Notes under the pieces: model-generated
What the model saw: the letters and a program-made list of their open reading frames with translations, nothing else
The model's database searches: none
Told to the model about the DNA's origin: nothing
Translations under genes and position numbers: made by a program
From: Amphimedon queenslandica
Lineage: Eukaryota; Porifera; Demospongiae; Haplosclerida; Niphatidae
Length of the DNA stretch: 64,000 nt
Assembly (NCBI RefSeq): GCF_000090795.2
Contig: NW_003546242.1
Coordinates: 1,766,938-1,830,937, forward strand
Reading direction: 5' to 3'
Part shown: positions 21,827 through 31,153 of the stretch, in pieces
How the letters are laid out: each line of letters starts with the position of its first letter
Numbering within the stretch: position 1 is the stretch's first letter

Positions 21827-24470
21827 CAGTATAGCCTCTTTATTAAGGGCCACTCTACCGTCCTTTATAGTTAATACAGAGGTGTTCTTATTTATATTAC
21901 TTTTGTACCAAATTGGGACATTACAACATGTCCTCATTATAAAGGTGTCAGTATCCTTATTATAGAGGTTACATTGTTCTACGTTACATTATTATTGCAA
22001 TAGGTGTATCTATATATCTGGAGTGCCTGGCACTGGAAAGACAGCTACTGTCTATGAGGTATCACAGCATTTGATTAAGAAGTCATCCAAGGATAGGACA
22101 TTGCCTCATTTTAAGTTCATCGAGGTCAACGGACTCAAATTGACTGAGCCTAAAGAAGCCTATGTATCGATTTTAAAGGTATTTTATGAATTTTTGAAGT
22201 TACTCAAAATCTTGCCAAAGCCCCTATATTATTAGTAACGTGGTAGCGTTACTAAGTAGGATTCACCCCAAAACAATATGGCTGCCATGACTTTTGCAGC
22301 TTTGTTATACCGGGAAAGTGAGCTCCTATGATTACCAGACTTCTTAGAGGACCTTATCTTGACCAGAGGACTTCATTGGTACCACTAGAGTAGCTCTAAA
22401 CCTTGTCTAAGAGAAAGTATAAAATCGGCAAACGTTTTGTTCAGCCACTTTTTTTCATCTTAGTCATCTTCTCACAATCCAGTTGTTCGTTTGTATCTCA
22501 ATCTTGGCTGGTATTAAAAGGCTAATTTTTACACCATTCTACTCCAATAGTCTATGTGCAGGTCATTGATCGTTTGAAATAGTACTTGTCCTTGTTTATA
22601 TTACTTTTTTTACAAATTTGGTCTGGAATTCTACTTAATCTGGTTTCTTTTAATTTTTTTAATTTTTATGTTCTTGTAGCTCATGGTCTTGGGTCAACTT
22701 TTGCCAAAATTGAAAAGGAGAGTATTCTCCATTTATATAATTTATTCTGATACATGTACATTTACATGTACTTACGTTGCATAGAAAGTTTGAGCTGGTT
22801 CCAATCAAACTTGATTTTTTAAAGCTGCTCAAAAATTGGGCCAAAGTCTAGTAACATGGCAGTTTTTTTCCAAAAATGACTAAATTTTGGCAAATAATTT
22901 CCAAAAATGGCTATGAGAGAATTCTCTGCTTAATAGTTTCTTTTTCTGATGTATATACATGTTCTGTAGAATTGATTCTGATTGAAATGAGGCATTTTGT
23001 AAAAACTGTTTTCTAATTTTCATAGCAACTAACGGGTGAGAAGGCTTCAGCTAGTAAGGCTGCTGATTCTCTTGTTGAATATTTCAATACAACAAACAAG
23101 CAAAGGTCGCCAATTGTACTACTAGCTGATGAAGTAAGAGTAATTGAATTACATGTGTTACATGTATATTAAGTACATTCATTTTATTCAATCTAGCTGG
23201 ACATGTTGTGTAATAAGAATCAGTCTGTTATATATAACTTATTTGAGTGGACTAGTCGTCCCAAATCTAAACTAATAGTAGTGGCAATTTCCAATACTAT
23301 GGATCTCCCAGAAAGAGTCATGTCCAGTAGAATCTCAAGTAGACTGGTGAGTTATTTCATTTATACACGTACATGTACAAGTACAGCTACTATGTGCACT
23401 GCAGTTTTATTAATTTCCTTTTTAATTTTGGAGGGGCAAATTTTACATGTAGATTTACGTGTAATTGCCGTTCAGCAAAATAAAACCCACTGTACTGAAA
23501 GGCACGTGGCTGCCAATTTGCAAAAATTCCCCCTAAAATTACTTGATGTGCTATAGTCATTTCCATCCTTTCCTTCATTTATTCTTTCACTCATTTACAC
23601 TCACAACACATTGATTCTTAGGGTTTCACAAGACTAACATTCTATCCATACACTTTCAATGACCTGCAGCAGATTGTCACTAACAGGATGGTCGGTCTTA
23701 AAGTCTTTGAACCTGATGCTGTCCAACTGGTTGCAAGAAAAGTTGCTTCAGTTACTGGAGACGTGCGCAGGGCCCTTGATATCTGTCGGAGAGCAACAGA
23801 GATAGCAGAGGAAGAAGGAAAGAGTCTTGTTGGCATGATGGAAGTTAGTAGTGCCATACAAGAGCTATTCTCCTCACCGCTAATAATGGCAGTGAAGTGA
23901 GACCAATAGTTATTTGTATTTGATGTTGTTGTTGTTTCACTCTAGGTATTCCTCATTTAATCAGAGGTTCTTTCTACAAGCTCTTATAGCTGAGTTTAAA
24001 TCAACTGAACAGGAGGAAACAACATTGAAACTGGTAAGCAACATGCCATTGTAATGCATGTAATACTACTAAGGTGTATGTGGTGTACTTATAAATTTTT
24101 ACACTACGTGTAATGTTTTTTATTATATCGTCTTTTATTTATATTCATGTATATAATTTTTTGCTTTTAGACTACATCTAGAATGAACAGTTTGCTCACC
24201 TCCGAAGGTATACATTTGCCACTTTATTAATATTATTCTTTTCGTTTAAATTTTACTGTGTATTGCTGTCCTTCCTTCTCTAACACTCTAGGCAATGAAC
24301 CTCTATCCTATGGAGAAATCCTCTCGGTAGCGACGACACTCTGGTCAATGAGAGTGATACTTATTGAAACTAGTGGGAATCATCAGCAAATTTATTCAAA
24401 AATAAGACTAAACATGTCACAAGAGGATGTAGAATTTGGTTTAAAAAATGCAGTGCCATTGAAATATTAA
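20954..24470 (+). CDS. ORC1: Origin recognition complex subunit 1, short form without BAH domain
   Basis: ORC1 is the AAA+ ATPase subunit that loads the replicative helicase with CDC6 at origins. Ten in-phase GT-AG exons: 20954-21108, 21493-21585, 21639-21740, 22004-22178, 23026-23133, 23197-23346, 23622-23896, 23946-24033, 24171-24207, 24292-24470; 453 codons. Residues 1 to about 80 are basic and disordered (RIRRRSLRSAKKS). The AAA+ domain has a sensor of ORC1 type: CIYISGVPGTGKTATV (Walker A, about 120-133), FIEVNGLKLTEP, LLADELDML (Walker B, about 207-215), AISNTMDLPERV, SRISSRL, then VARKVASVTGDVRRALDICR and a C-terminal winged helix ending LNMSQEDVEFGLKN. Vertebrate and yeast ORC1 carry an N-terminal BAH domain of well over 100 residues; here the start codon is only about 100 residues before the AAA+ domain. 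The ATG is the first in a coding-like exon. Upstream BAH exons would have to lie beyond the foldback at 20.1-20.5 kb, and none was seen. Confidence 0.92.
21188..21394. mobile_element. MITE in ORC1 intron 1
   Basis: The left end TACCGTATACCAGTTTATTTTCG and the right end CGAAAATAAACCGGTATACAGTA are inverted copies about 205 bp apart. It explains most of the unusually long first intron. Confidence 0.75.
21776..21824. repeat. ATT microsatellite in ORC1 intron 3
   Basis: About sixteen uninterrupted ATT triplets. Confidence 0.9.
22640..22990. repeat. Dispersed ~190-bp repeat in ORC1 intron 4
   Basis: In reverse orientation, the hallmarks (ttgattttttaaagctgctcaaaaattgg, gagctggttccaatcaaac, gatacatgtac) identify the family. 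It accounts for the 850-bp length of the intron. Confidence 0.6.
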
Positions 24471-25490
24471 AAAATTAAGAACTATGTATGCAACATTTAT
24501 TTGATCATTAATACACCCCACCATCGTTGATTTGATGTTTTTGATTTTAAGTTTTATCAAATAATATTATATATTTATTTGTTACATGTACATGTATATC
24601 TATGCATTATTATTGTTGATTTTTATTTGTAAAAATTTAATTTCAGTTGGAGTCAACTCAGTGGCAATTTAAATTCTACATGTATTCTTTTTAAAATTGC
24701 ATGTTCATGAATGTTTAAAAATTACAGTTCATATGGTATTGGCTCGTGATGATAATGTCTATTTATGCAACATCAATAGCAGCTACATTATATTGAAGTG
24801 GTGAAGGAGCTATTGTTAGGTGTAATTGGACTCTAATAATTGGACTTAAATAATTTCTTATTAACTTTTAGCAACTTCATAATTCCAGTCGCCATACTTA
24901 TGGCATGTTGGGCTAGAAAATTAGTCTAATATTATTTTAGCATGTACAATTTACAACACTGGTGAAAGGAATTATAAATTTGCCAAAATAATGATAATAT
25001 TATTATTATTACTATACTACTATAAAACTATTAATTATTATTGATGCCTAACTTAAAAGGTATATAAAACATCAGCTAAGAAGCTCAGAAAGCTAATGAA
25101 AGAAAAATGGTCTAGGCATAAACCCAAGTTAAGTATGGTTCTCAGCTTGATACCACAGAGTCTCTAGTGTATTTAAATACCATAGAATCTGCCAGTAATG
25201 GCATCCTTAACGAAGGGTTGTGTGATGATTCTACAGAGCCTGGATATGCTTCTGGCCCTGTGTATGATCATAATCCAGAGTTATGTGACGTTACAGAGTA
25301 CATAGTTGCTTCAATGTGTCAAAGTCTGACTAGATCTAGGCTTGGGGTAAAATCTTCTCTATGGTTTAAATTTAGATTTAATTGATGAGTCAGTACAGCA
25401 CATAATTTGAGAATAATTATTATATTAAAAACAAAACTGATAAGCATGATAGTTAACAACAAGATTCAATAAAATATTTAGTCTTATACA
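24471..25490. other. ORC1 - SEPHS intergenic space
   Basis: ORC1 (plus) and the selD gene (minus) converge here. A 73-codon open frame at 25167-25385 has no recognisable similarity, and its last third overlaps the start of the duplicated selD block (homology with 15590 onwards begins near 25325). Nothing else is supported. Confidence 0.45.
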
Positions 25491-25494
25491 TGTA

Positions 25495-25562
25495 GCTTTG
25501 CTGAAACATCTGTTTTGCAGCACCAGTGTGATTGATTTAGCCACAAAACTTCACATCAAAGC
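25495..25562 (-). promoter_or_regulatory. SECIS element of selenophosphate synthetase 2
   Basis: Forty-four bases after the stop codon at 25607 the transcript can fold as a eukaryotic SECIS. The lower stem is GCTTTG/CAAAGC, then an internal loop, then the non-Watson-Crick core formed by 5' GTGA and 3' AGA. The 10-bp upper stem is GTTTTGTGGC/GCTGCAAAAC (two G-U pairs), and the apical loop begins T-AAA, giving the AA bulge about 12 nt after the core. The 5' core is GTGA and not the commoner ATGA. SECIS recruits SBP2 and eEFSec so that UGA is read as selenocysteine. All pairing is read directly from the sequence. Confidence 0.85.
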
Positions 25563-25606
25563 ACATGTACAAGAGACATACATGTAATAAAGCTTCATTA
25601 CAAACT

Positions 25607-28600
25607 TTAGAGAGTGTTATTGTGCAGTACATTGATAACTTTCATATCTGGTGAAATGGAGGCTTCTCTACTGCCAGGTACAACATCTCCAATAATCCAT
25701 GCTGGGACTTTATCAATTTCCTAATGATAGATGTATGGTTTAGAGCAACAAATAGAAAATCTGGTTTACTTCAATTTCTTTACAAAACAATTCAGCTTTA
25801 TCTTTTGAAAGTATAACGACTAGACCACCTATTAAGTAATTAGCAGCAATATTTATCTACATTCTAGAGGATCCATAGAGTATGTCATTAAATAATAAAA
25901 AATACATGATTATAGAGGGAGAAAATAGTGTTCAAATGCACTATTTCCTTCCTACATAATGGTGTGACTAAGCACTACTATACACATTATTGTGTAATTA
26001 TGTTAATAACATTTTTTTGTTTTACAAATAAATTCTCCCAAATAAAATAAGGGTAAAATAGTGCAGCAGGCACTAATTCTTCCATGTAGTATAATAGGGA
26101 CAAAAAAGTGCAGCAAGCACAAATTCTTCCATAGAATACTACAAGAAAAAATTAGTGCCTGCTGCACTATTTTGCCACCCCCCCCCCCAATGATATACCA
26201 TGTGGGTATAAAATTTCGTGTTTTAGTGAAAAGCTCTTAATTCTTTAATTTTGAGGGTGTTAAATTTCGCGTTTTTGCACGTGCACTTGCATTAAGTCAT
26301 TGATTTTCATGTGCTACGCATGCATAGTGAGCATTTCCATGGTACCGTACGGTTGGTAATATTCAAGGGTCCAAAATTTCATGTTTTCTCCAAAATGTCC
26401 TTAGAAGCTAATATTCGTGGGTACAAATATTCGTGGATGGCAGTTAGCAAACTTCTTTTCACTTAGATATACTGGGCTAGCTTCCAACACATGGCTTATA
26501 GTGGAATATGGAGTAATAGACAAAGACTTTGGCTCCTCCACTAGCTTGGAAATGGTAGTTAGAGCTCTGCATGGCCCATTAATTAGTTTTTATGTGTGGG
26601 TGGGTAGGGGTTAAAATTTCGTGGATAAAAATTAACCACGAAATTAACGAAAATTGATACCCCACGAAATTTACCAACCGTACGGTATTAATTTTCGTGG
26701 TTGAGAACTCACCCACAAAATCCACAAAATTTAATACCACACGAAATTTTATACCCGTACGGTACTTTTAATTGGGACAAAACAGTGCATAAGGCACTAA
26801 TTCTTCCCTATAGTATTGTAGGGACAAAATAGCGCAGCAGGCACTAATTCTTCCCTATAGTATTGTAGGGACAAGATAGTGCTCGGCACTAATTTCTGCC
26901 TACATAAATAGGTCAAATTGTATAATGTGTATAATAGTGCCTAGTCACACCATTATGTAGGAAGGAAATAGTGCATTTGAACACTATTTTCTCCCTCTAT
27001 ACTGGGTAATCATGGATTTTTTAAATTTAATGATATCTTATAAACGCCCCATTCTAGAGCTTTACCTGATGTTTCTGCTGAGAATCCTTCTCTTAGTTTG
27101 AAGTTCAGACCATTATCTGCAGCTTTCGAGGCAACCACATCCATATGATCCAATACTAAAGTAAATATACAAATCCAAAAACATACATGTACATGCATAT
27201 ATGCTTTTAAATGCAATCAGATTCATGAATGCAGATGTGGGTGAATGAGTGTAGGCTACTCAAGCCTCAGGGTTTCTCATAAAATTCTAGCATAGTGCTC
27301 TTGTCAATGATATCAAAAATTGCACAAATATTTGGAACGCTATAGTACAGGGTATAAAAATCACTAGAAATAAGCATACATGTACTTATGTTCATATGTT
27401 GTATAGATAACTTAAGCAGCTGATTCCAATCAAAACTAGATTTTTGAGTTATTAGAGTTGCTCAAAATTGGGCCATAGAATACATACTATACAGTCTTTG
27501 GCCAAATTTTTCAAAAAATGAAAAGAAGAGAATTTTTTAACTCTATATTTTTTTTCTGATGCATATACACTTATATTGAGTAGAAAATTTGAGCTGATTC
27601 TCATTAAAATTTTAAAAATTGCTGAAAAAGCCATGTACATGTTATAACACCCCTGCGAGGGATACATGTATATCACATTTATCAGCACTGAGCCCGAGGG
27701 CGAGATGCAAATAAATGTGATATATCCCTTGTAGGGGTATTATAACAAATTTATGTCCCTGCCTAAGCCAAACTTCACATACTGCGCATGCACAGGTGCC
27801 ATGTGCTACTTACCAGACCCCATGGGATATGAAGGAGGTAAGGAGATGGCTGCTTTGATAAGGATAAGACATTGAAACGAAACATAATAGTACTTTCCAC
27901 AGTAGTGACAGCTCAAAGAAGACCCCTAGGAGTATTAACGCTGCTTCTGGCCAAATTATCTGGCATCTTATAGACGCTCAATGATTCCAACTCTGCGTCG
28001 GTAGTTGTAGCAAAACGACCAGCACTATTGTCATATCTCCATTATACTTACATGTACTTACTGAAGCCCTTCTTCTGTTGAGTGACAAGTTTATTTTTAT
28101 TGTTCTTTTTTCAAATCACTATATTTTATTATTTTAAAGTATATTTCTTTGTTATATTGACTGTTAACCACAGCAGTGCTTATATCAAACATCAAATGAA
28201 TTTATCAGCACTGTGGCGTCTTTGAAGTTTGGCTTAGGCAGGATATAAATAAGTATTATCATAGTGTTCGTCAGCTCATGAAGCATGATGTTTGGCTCAT
28301 GAACTTAGCAAACAAGTTAGCATGTTTTGTAGAAAACTATGCCTTACATTGATTGCACTGAACTAACAATTCATTTAACCTATTATTTCACTATCATTCT
28401 ATTGTGCCCTTGTCTCACAAAAATATAATGTAATTATAGTATTAGTAAAAAACTCAAGCCTAATAGACATGTATTTTGTTAGTGGTTTGATTTTGTTTAA
28501 CTATGAGTGCCAATTAATTCTGTAGTTATGCCCCACATTTAACTTACTTGGAAGAGAATGAATAACAAATGAAACGGACTCCTTCTGTGCACGAGCTAAA

Positions 28601-30716
28601 TTCTGAATGTGGCCTAAAATTCCAAATCCAGTTACATCAGTAGCACCATGAGCTCCTATTGTAAAAAGTAAAAGTATGATCCGATTCAATGTTACATGCA
28701 CGATGTACATACAACAAACTACAATAAATCAGGAAATTTATGCGGTAAAAAATTTGTGTTTTAAAATTTTGCTGTGATTTAATTTTTAGGCAACAAGACT
28801 GTGTCATGTATTATTGAATGTGACATAATTATAAATGAGATCTAATTTTTTTGCAAAATTCTCATCCAATAACATTAAAATCATAGTAAAAAAATCCAAA
28901 TAGAGGGTATTTAATGTGCACATAGTCACTATCAAATTCAATATTCATAGGCATGTACATGGCACAAAAACACAAACACACAATGTACATGTATACGTGT
29001 ATGCTGTAAAATTTGCAACATACAATGTACAAATTTCCCAAAATTGCAAATAATTAATAATTATTACTTATGCCAATTAGTGGCCATCAAAACCTACCAT
29101 ACTTGTGCATCAATTTTGCTCCAGTTTTATTTAATCTAGCCATTGAGTACATAGCCGCAAGGTAAGCTGATTTGACTAAAATTAAAATAAATTAAGCGTA
29201 CAAGTAGCATATTCTTATTCATTACTTTGTTCTTTGGTAACAAGACTTTCAAATTCTTCCCACTGTTGCTATAATACATGTACATGAGCACACAAATTAT
29301 AAAGTATATCACATACTGTTTCTATCCACTGATGAGCATTTACAGCAATCTGAGTTCCTAATGGTTTAGTCAGAACAAGCACATCACCAGCAATTGCTTG
29401 ATCAGGCCTGAAATGGAAATATCATTCACACAATTGGACAAGGTCAACACTTACATTATAAACTTTTCTTTCATGGTAACAGCAGATGCTACTCCACCAA
29501 TAATAAACCATGGATTAATAACAGTCTGACCTCCATTACAACTTGTGCCTGCTTCAATGCATAAATCTAAAAGTACACATACATGCATGAAATAAAGTGA
29601 GTGTAATATACCATTCATTCATACAGTTTACCATTAAATCCTTTAATAATCAGTGGTGTCACAACATCTTTCTCCTTTTTTGATAGTTGACTACTAACAC
29701 CTAACAGCATTAGCATATTGTCACAATGTTCGACTCCCATAGCATAAAGGTCACTCAATACATTAGCACAAGCAATTTTCCCCTGCAGAAAAATTATGCA
29801 GTTAACCAGGTACCAGGTAACTTTATAATATAAAAATTTACCTGCATATATGGATCATTAACCAAAGGATAAAAGCTAAAGAAAGTTAAGTGGTTTTAAA
29901 ATAGATTGTGTACATGTACATGTACATGTACAATAATACAGTACAAATATTAGCCATGCAAATGTGCTAAACATAAAAAATTTTAAAATCACAAATGAGT
30001 AATGATCAAGGGTTTACAAATGGCTCAAAATATCACATGTGGTCTGTAACTCTACAATAAATAGTGAGCATAATCAAAAAGCTCACACAAATATGACAAA
30101 ATTCAAATAATCTATTTAAGAAATGGAGAGGATACAAGTCAGTAGTTTGAATAAGAAACACTCCTTTTATCTTGGTCTTCATGACACAACTGTCTAAACC
30201 AATACCCATTCCCTCTCCATCAGGTTGACCTAGTCCTAATAAAAAACATTTGCCGACTATAGTTATACATATAGACTGTGTAAAATATTGACGAACTTAT
30301 AGCTGGTAATTTTGGAAGGAGAAAATTGTAGTCAAACATGACATTTTAATAATAAGAGAACATTTGGAACAATTATGTGCTTTCTTAATGAGACGTGGCC
30401 ACAAATTTATGCATGTCCACCAACAAAAATTTAGCATATTGGCAAAATTTAAAATCATTAGCTATTAGCCAGGCCATTTGATACCTTCCAAGAGTTTCAT
30501 GAGATCCTCTTGAGGGACTTTACAACCTCATCCTTTCAACTATGATAAAGAGTCCAATAAAAATGTATAAATATAAAAAAAACTCATTACTTTGGTACAA
30601 TTAGTGAGCCTAAAGTTCTTATCCAGTCCATTTCTAACAGGATCAAACAAAGAAACCTAATAATTTTTATTAGTGAATCGAAATAATTGTGATTGTCCCA
30701 GGCTCACTTCCGACAT
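25607..30716 (-). CDS. SEPHS2: Selenophosphate synthetase 2, UGA-selenocysteine enzyme
   Basis: Makes selenophosphate from selenide and ATP, the selenium donor for selenocysteine-tRNA. Fourteen exons in phase (minus strand, 5' to 3'): 30708-30716, 30591-30656, 30485-30539, 30136-30229, 29842-29875, 29632-29782, 29455-29566, 29317-29407, 29226-29268, 29098-29175, 28548-28655, 27066-27155, 25770-25828, 25607-25720; 367 codons. The start MSE is followed by LFDPVRNG and FRLTNCTK. Exon 3 reads LKG-(TGA)[14 protein letters not shown]: the TGA (30528-30530, residue 29) is exactly where SelD enzymes carry the catalytic Cys or Sec (KGUGCKVPQE in vertebrate SEPHS2; Thr in SEPHS1). Then [86 protein letters not shown] and a final [16 protein letters not shown] lies in the 3' UTR. 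Every other codon is open, so the UGA is not decay. Transcription may be shared with the divergent Kelch gene. Confidence 0.93.
26194..26766. mobile_element. TACCGTACGG-type MITE nested in the long-TIR element
   Basis: The ends (left ATACCATGTGGGTATAAAATTTCGTG, right reading inward TACCGTACGGGTATAAAATTTCGTG) are shared with the copy at 48833-49080. Compared with that copy, a further segment (26343-26692) is inserted in its middle. Confidence 0.75.
26343..26692. mobile_element. Second-level nested element with TACCGTACGGTTGGTAA ends
   Basis: Inverted ends TACCGTACGGTTGGTAA / TTACCAACCGTACGGTA. It interrupts the 26194-26766 element at a site that is continuous in the 48.8-kb copy, so the order of insertion is clear. 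Confidence 0.7.
27420..27640. repeat. Dispersed ~190-bp repeat in SEPHS2 intron 11
   Basis: Hallmarks in reverse orientation: 'ttaagcagctgattccaatcaaaactagattttt', 'gctcaaaattgggcc', and a second partial unit at 27540-27640. Confidence 0.55.
27641..27746. repeat. 106-bp foldback with GAGCCCGAGGGCGAG at its tip
   Basis: GTTATAACACCCCT.C.AGGGATA and the right arm TATCCCTTGTAGGGGTATTATAAC pair, as do TATCACATTTAT and ATAAATGTGATA. The loop is rich in CCCGAGGG, as in the foldback at 17267-17406. Confidence 0.75.
27749..28250. mobile_element. TIR element (~500 bp) with CCTGCCTAAGCCAAACTTCA ends
   Basis: The left end ATTTATGTCCCTGCCTAAGCC... and the right end ...GGCTTAGGCAGGATATAAAT are inverted copies over about 27 bp. 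Just inside the left end is a TGCGCATGC.CAGGTGCCATGTGCTAC block resembling the one inside the 17419-18091 element. It lies directly beside a CCCGAGGG foldback, the same arrangement as at 17.3-18.1 kb. Confidence 0.7.
30300..30480. repeat. Dispersed 'ggtaatttt...ggccacaaattt' repeat
   Basis: A block starting near 'agctggtaatttt' with 'gtggccacaaatttatgcatg' and 'aatttagcatattggcaaaattt' in its second half. Related copies lie at about 37515-37705 and 56752-56950, all starting with a GTATAG/TATAGC.GG-like end. Probably a MITE family; ends not precisely fixed. Confidence 0.45.
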
Positions 30717-31153
30717 CTTGTTAGGAGGAGTCACCACACCCACATACACAGGCAATAAATTATAATTATACTGAAATTATAGTCAAAATCTGAATTAGGA
30801 TTGATGCCTAGCCTGAGTCAGTCGTGAAGCATGGATAGTATCCATGCATTAAGTCAGTATTGAATCATGCATTTTGGGCAATTACTCACGATATAATCAT
30901 GAAATCAGCTGCAATTCAGTCATGAAATGGTTTTGCATTGATTCAGGCCAGAGTATCAGGCATGATCAGCAATGATAGATTTCGATTCGTTCATTTTGGG
31001 TAATTTTGCTGATTCAGGCATGATTTTACTATTGGCTCTGTAGCTGTGTAGATCAATTATATTATTCATTACATCATTGCAGCCCATTTTAATTGGCCAT
31101 AAATGGGGCAACGCCCAACAAAGGAATGTGCGTGAACGTGATTGCGTTACATC
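30717..31153. promoter_or_regulatory. Shared upstream region between divergent SEPHS2 and Kelch/ZU5/CARD genes
   Basis: The two start codons lie 437 bp apart in opposite directions, so both promoters must be here unless 5' non-coding exons exist. About 220 bp in the middle (30800-31020) is a repeat with multiple 'gattcaggcatgat' and 'gaatcatgcat' words also found near 6.2 kb. No TATA or initiator could be assigned with confidence. Confidence 0.5.

Larger units (their letters stand above)
25911..27001. mobile_element. Long-TIR DNA element (~1.1 kb) in SEPHS2 intron 12
   Basis: The ends are inverted copies of nearly 80 bp (TATAGAGGGAGAAAATAGTG... with CTCCCTCTATA at the right). Comparison with the duplicate copy, whose intron here is only 47 bp, shows the whole block to be an insertion, together with short flanking bits up to 27055. 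The likely target duplication is TA. Sub-terminal units with 'gtgcagcaggcactaattcttcc' repeat several times on both sides. The interior is largely occupied by a second element (26194-26766). Confidence 0.8.

Noticed and set aside
25167-25385. 73-codon plus-strand frame near the SEPHS2 3' end
   Set aside because: Its end runs into duplicated 3' flank of SEPHS2, which is non-coding in both copies, and no family is recognised.
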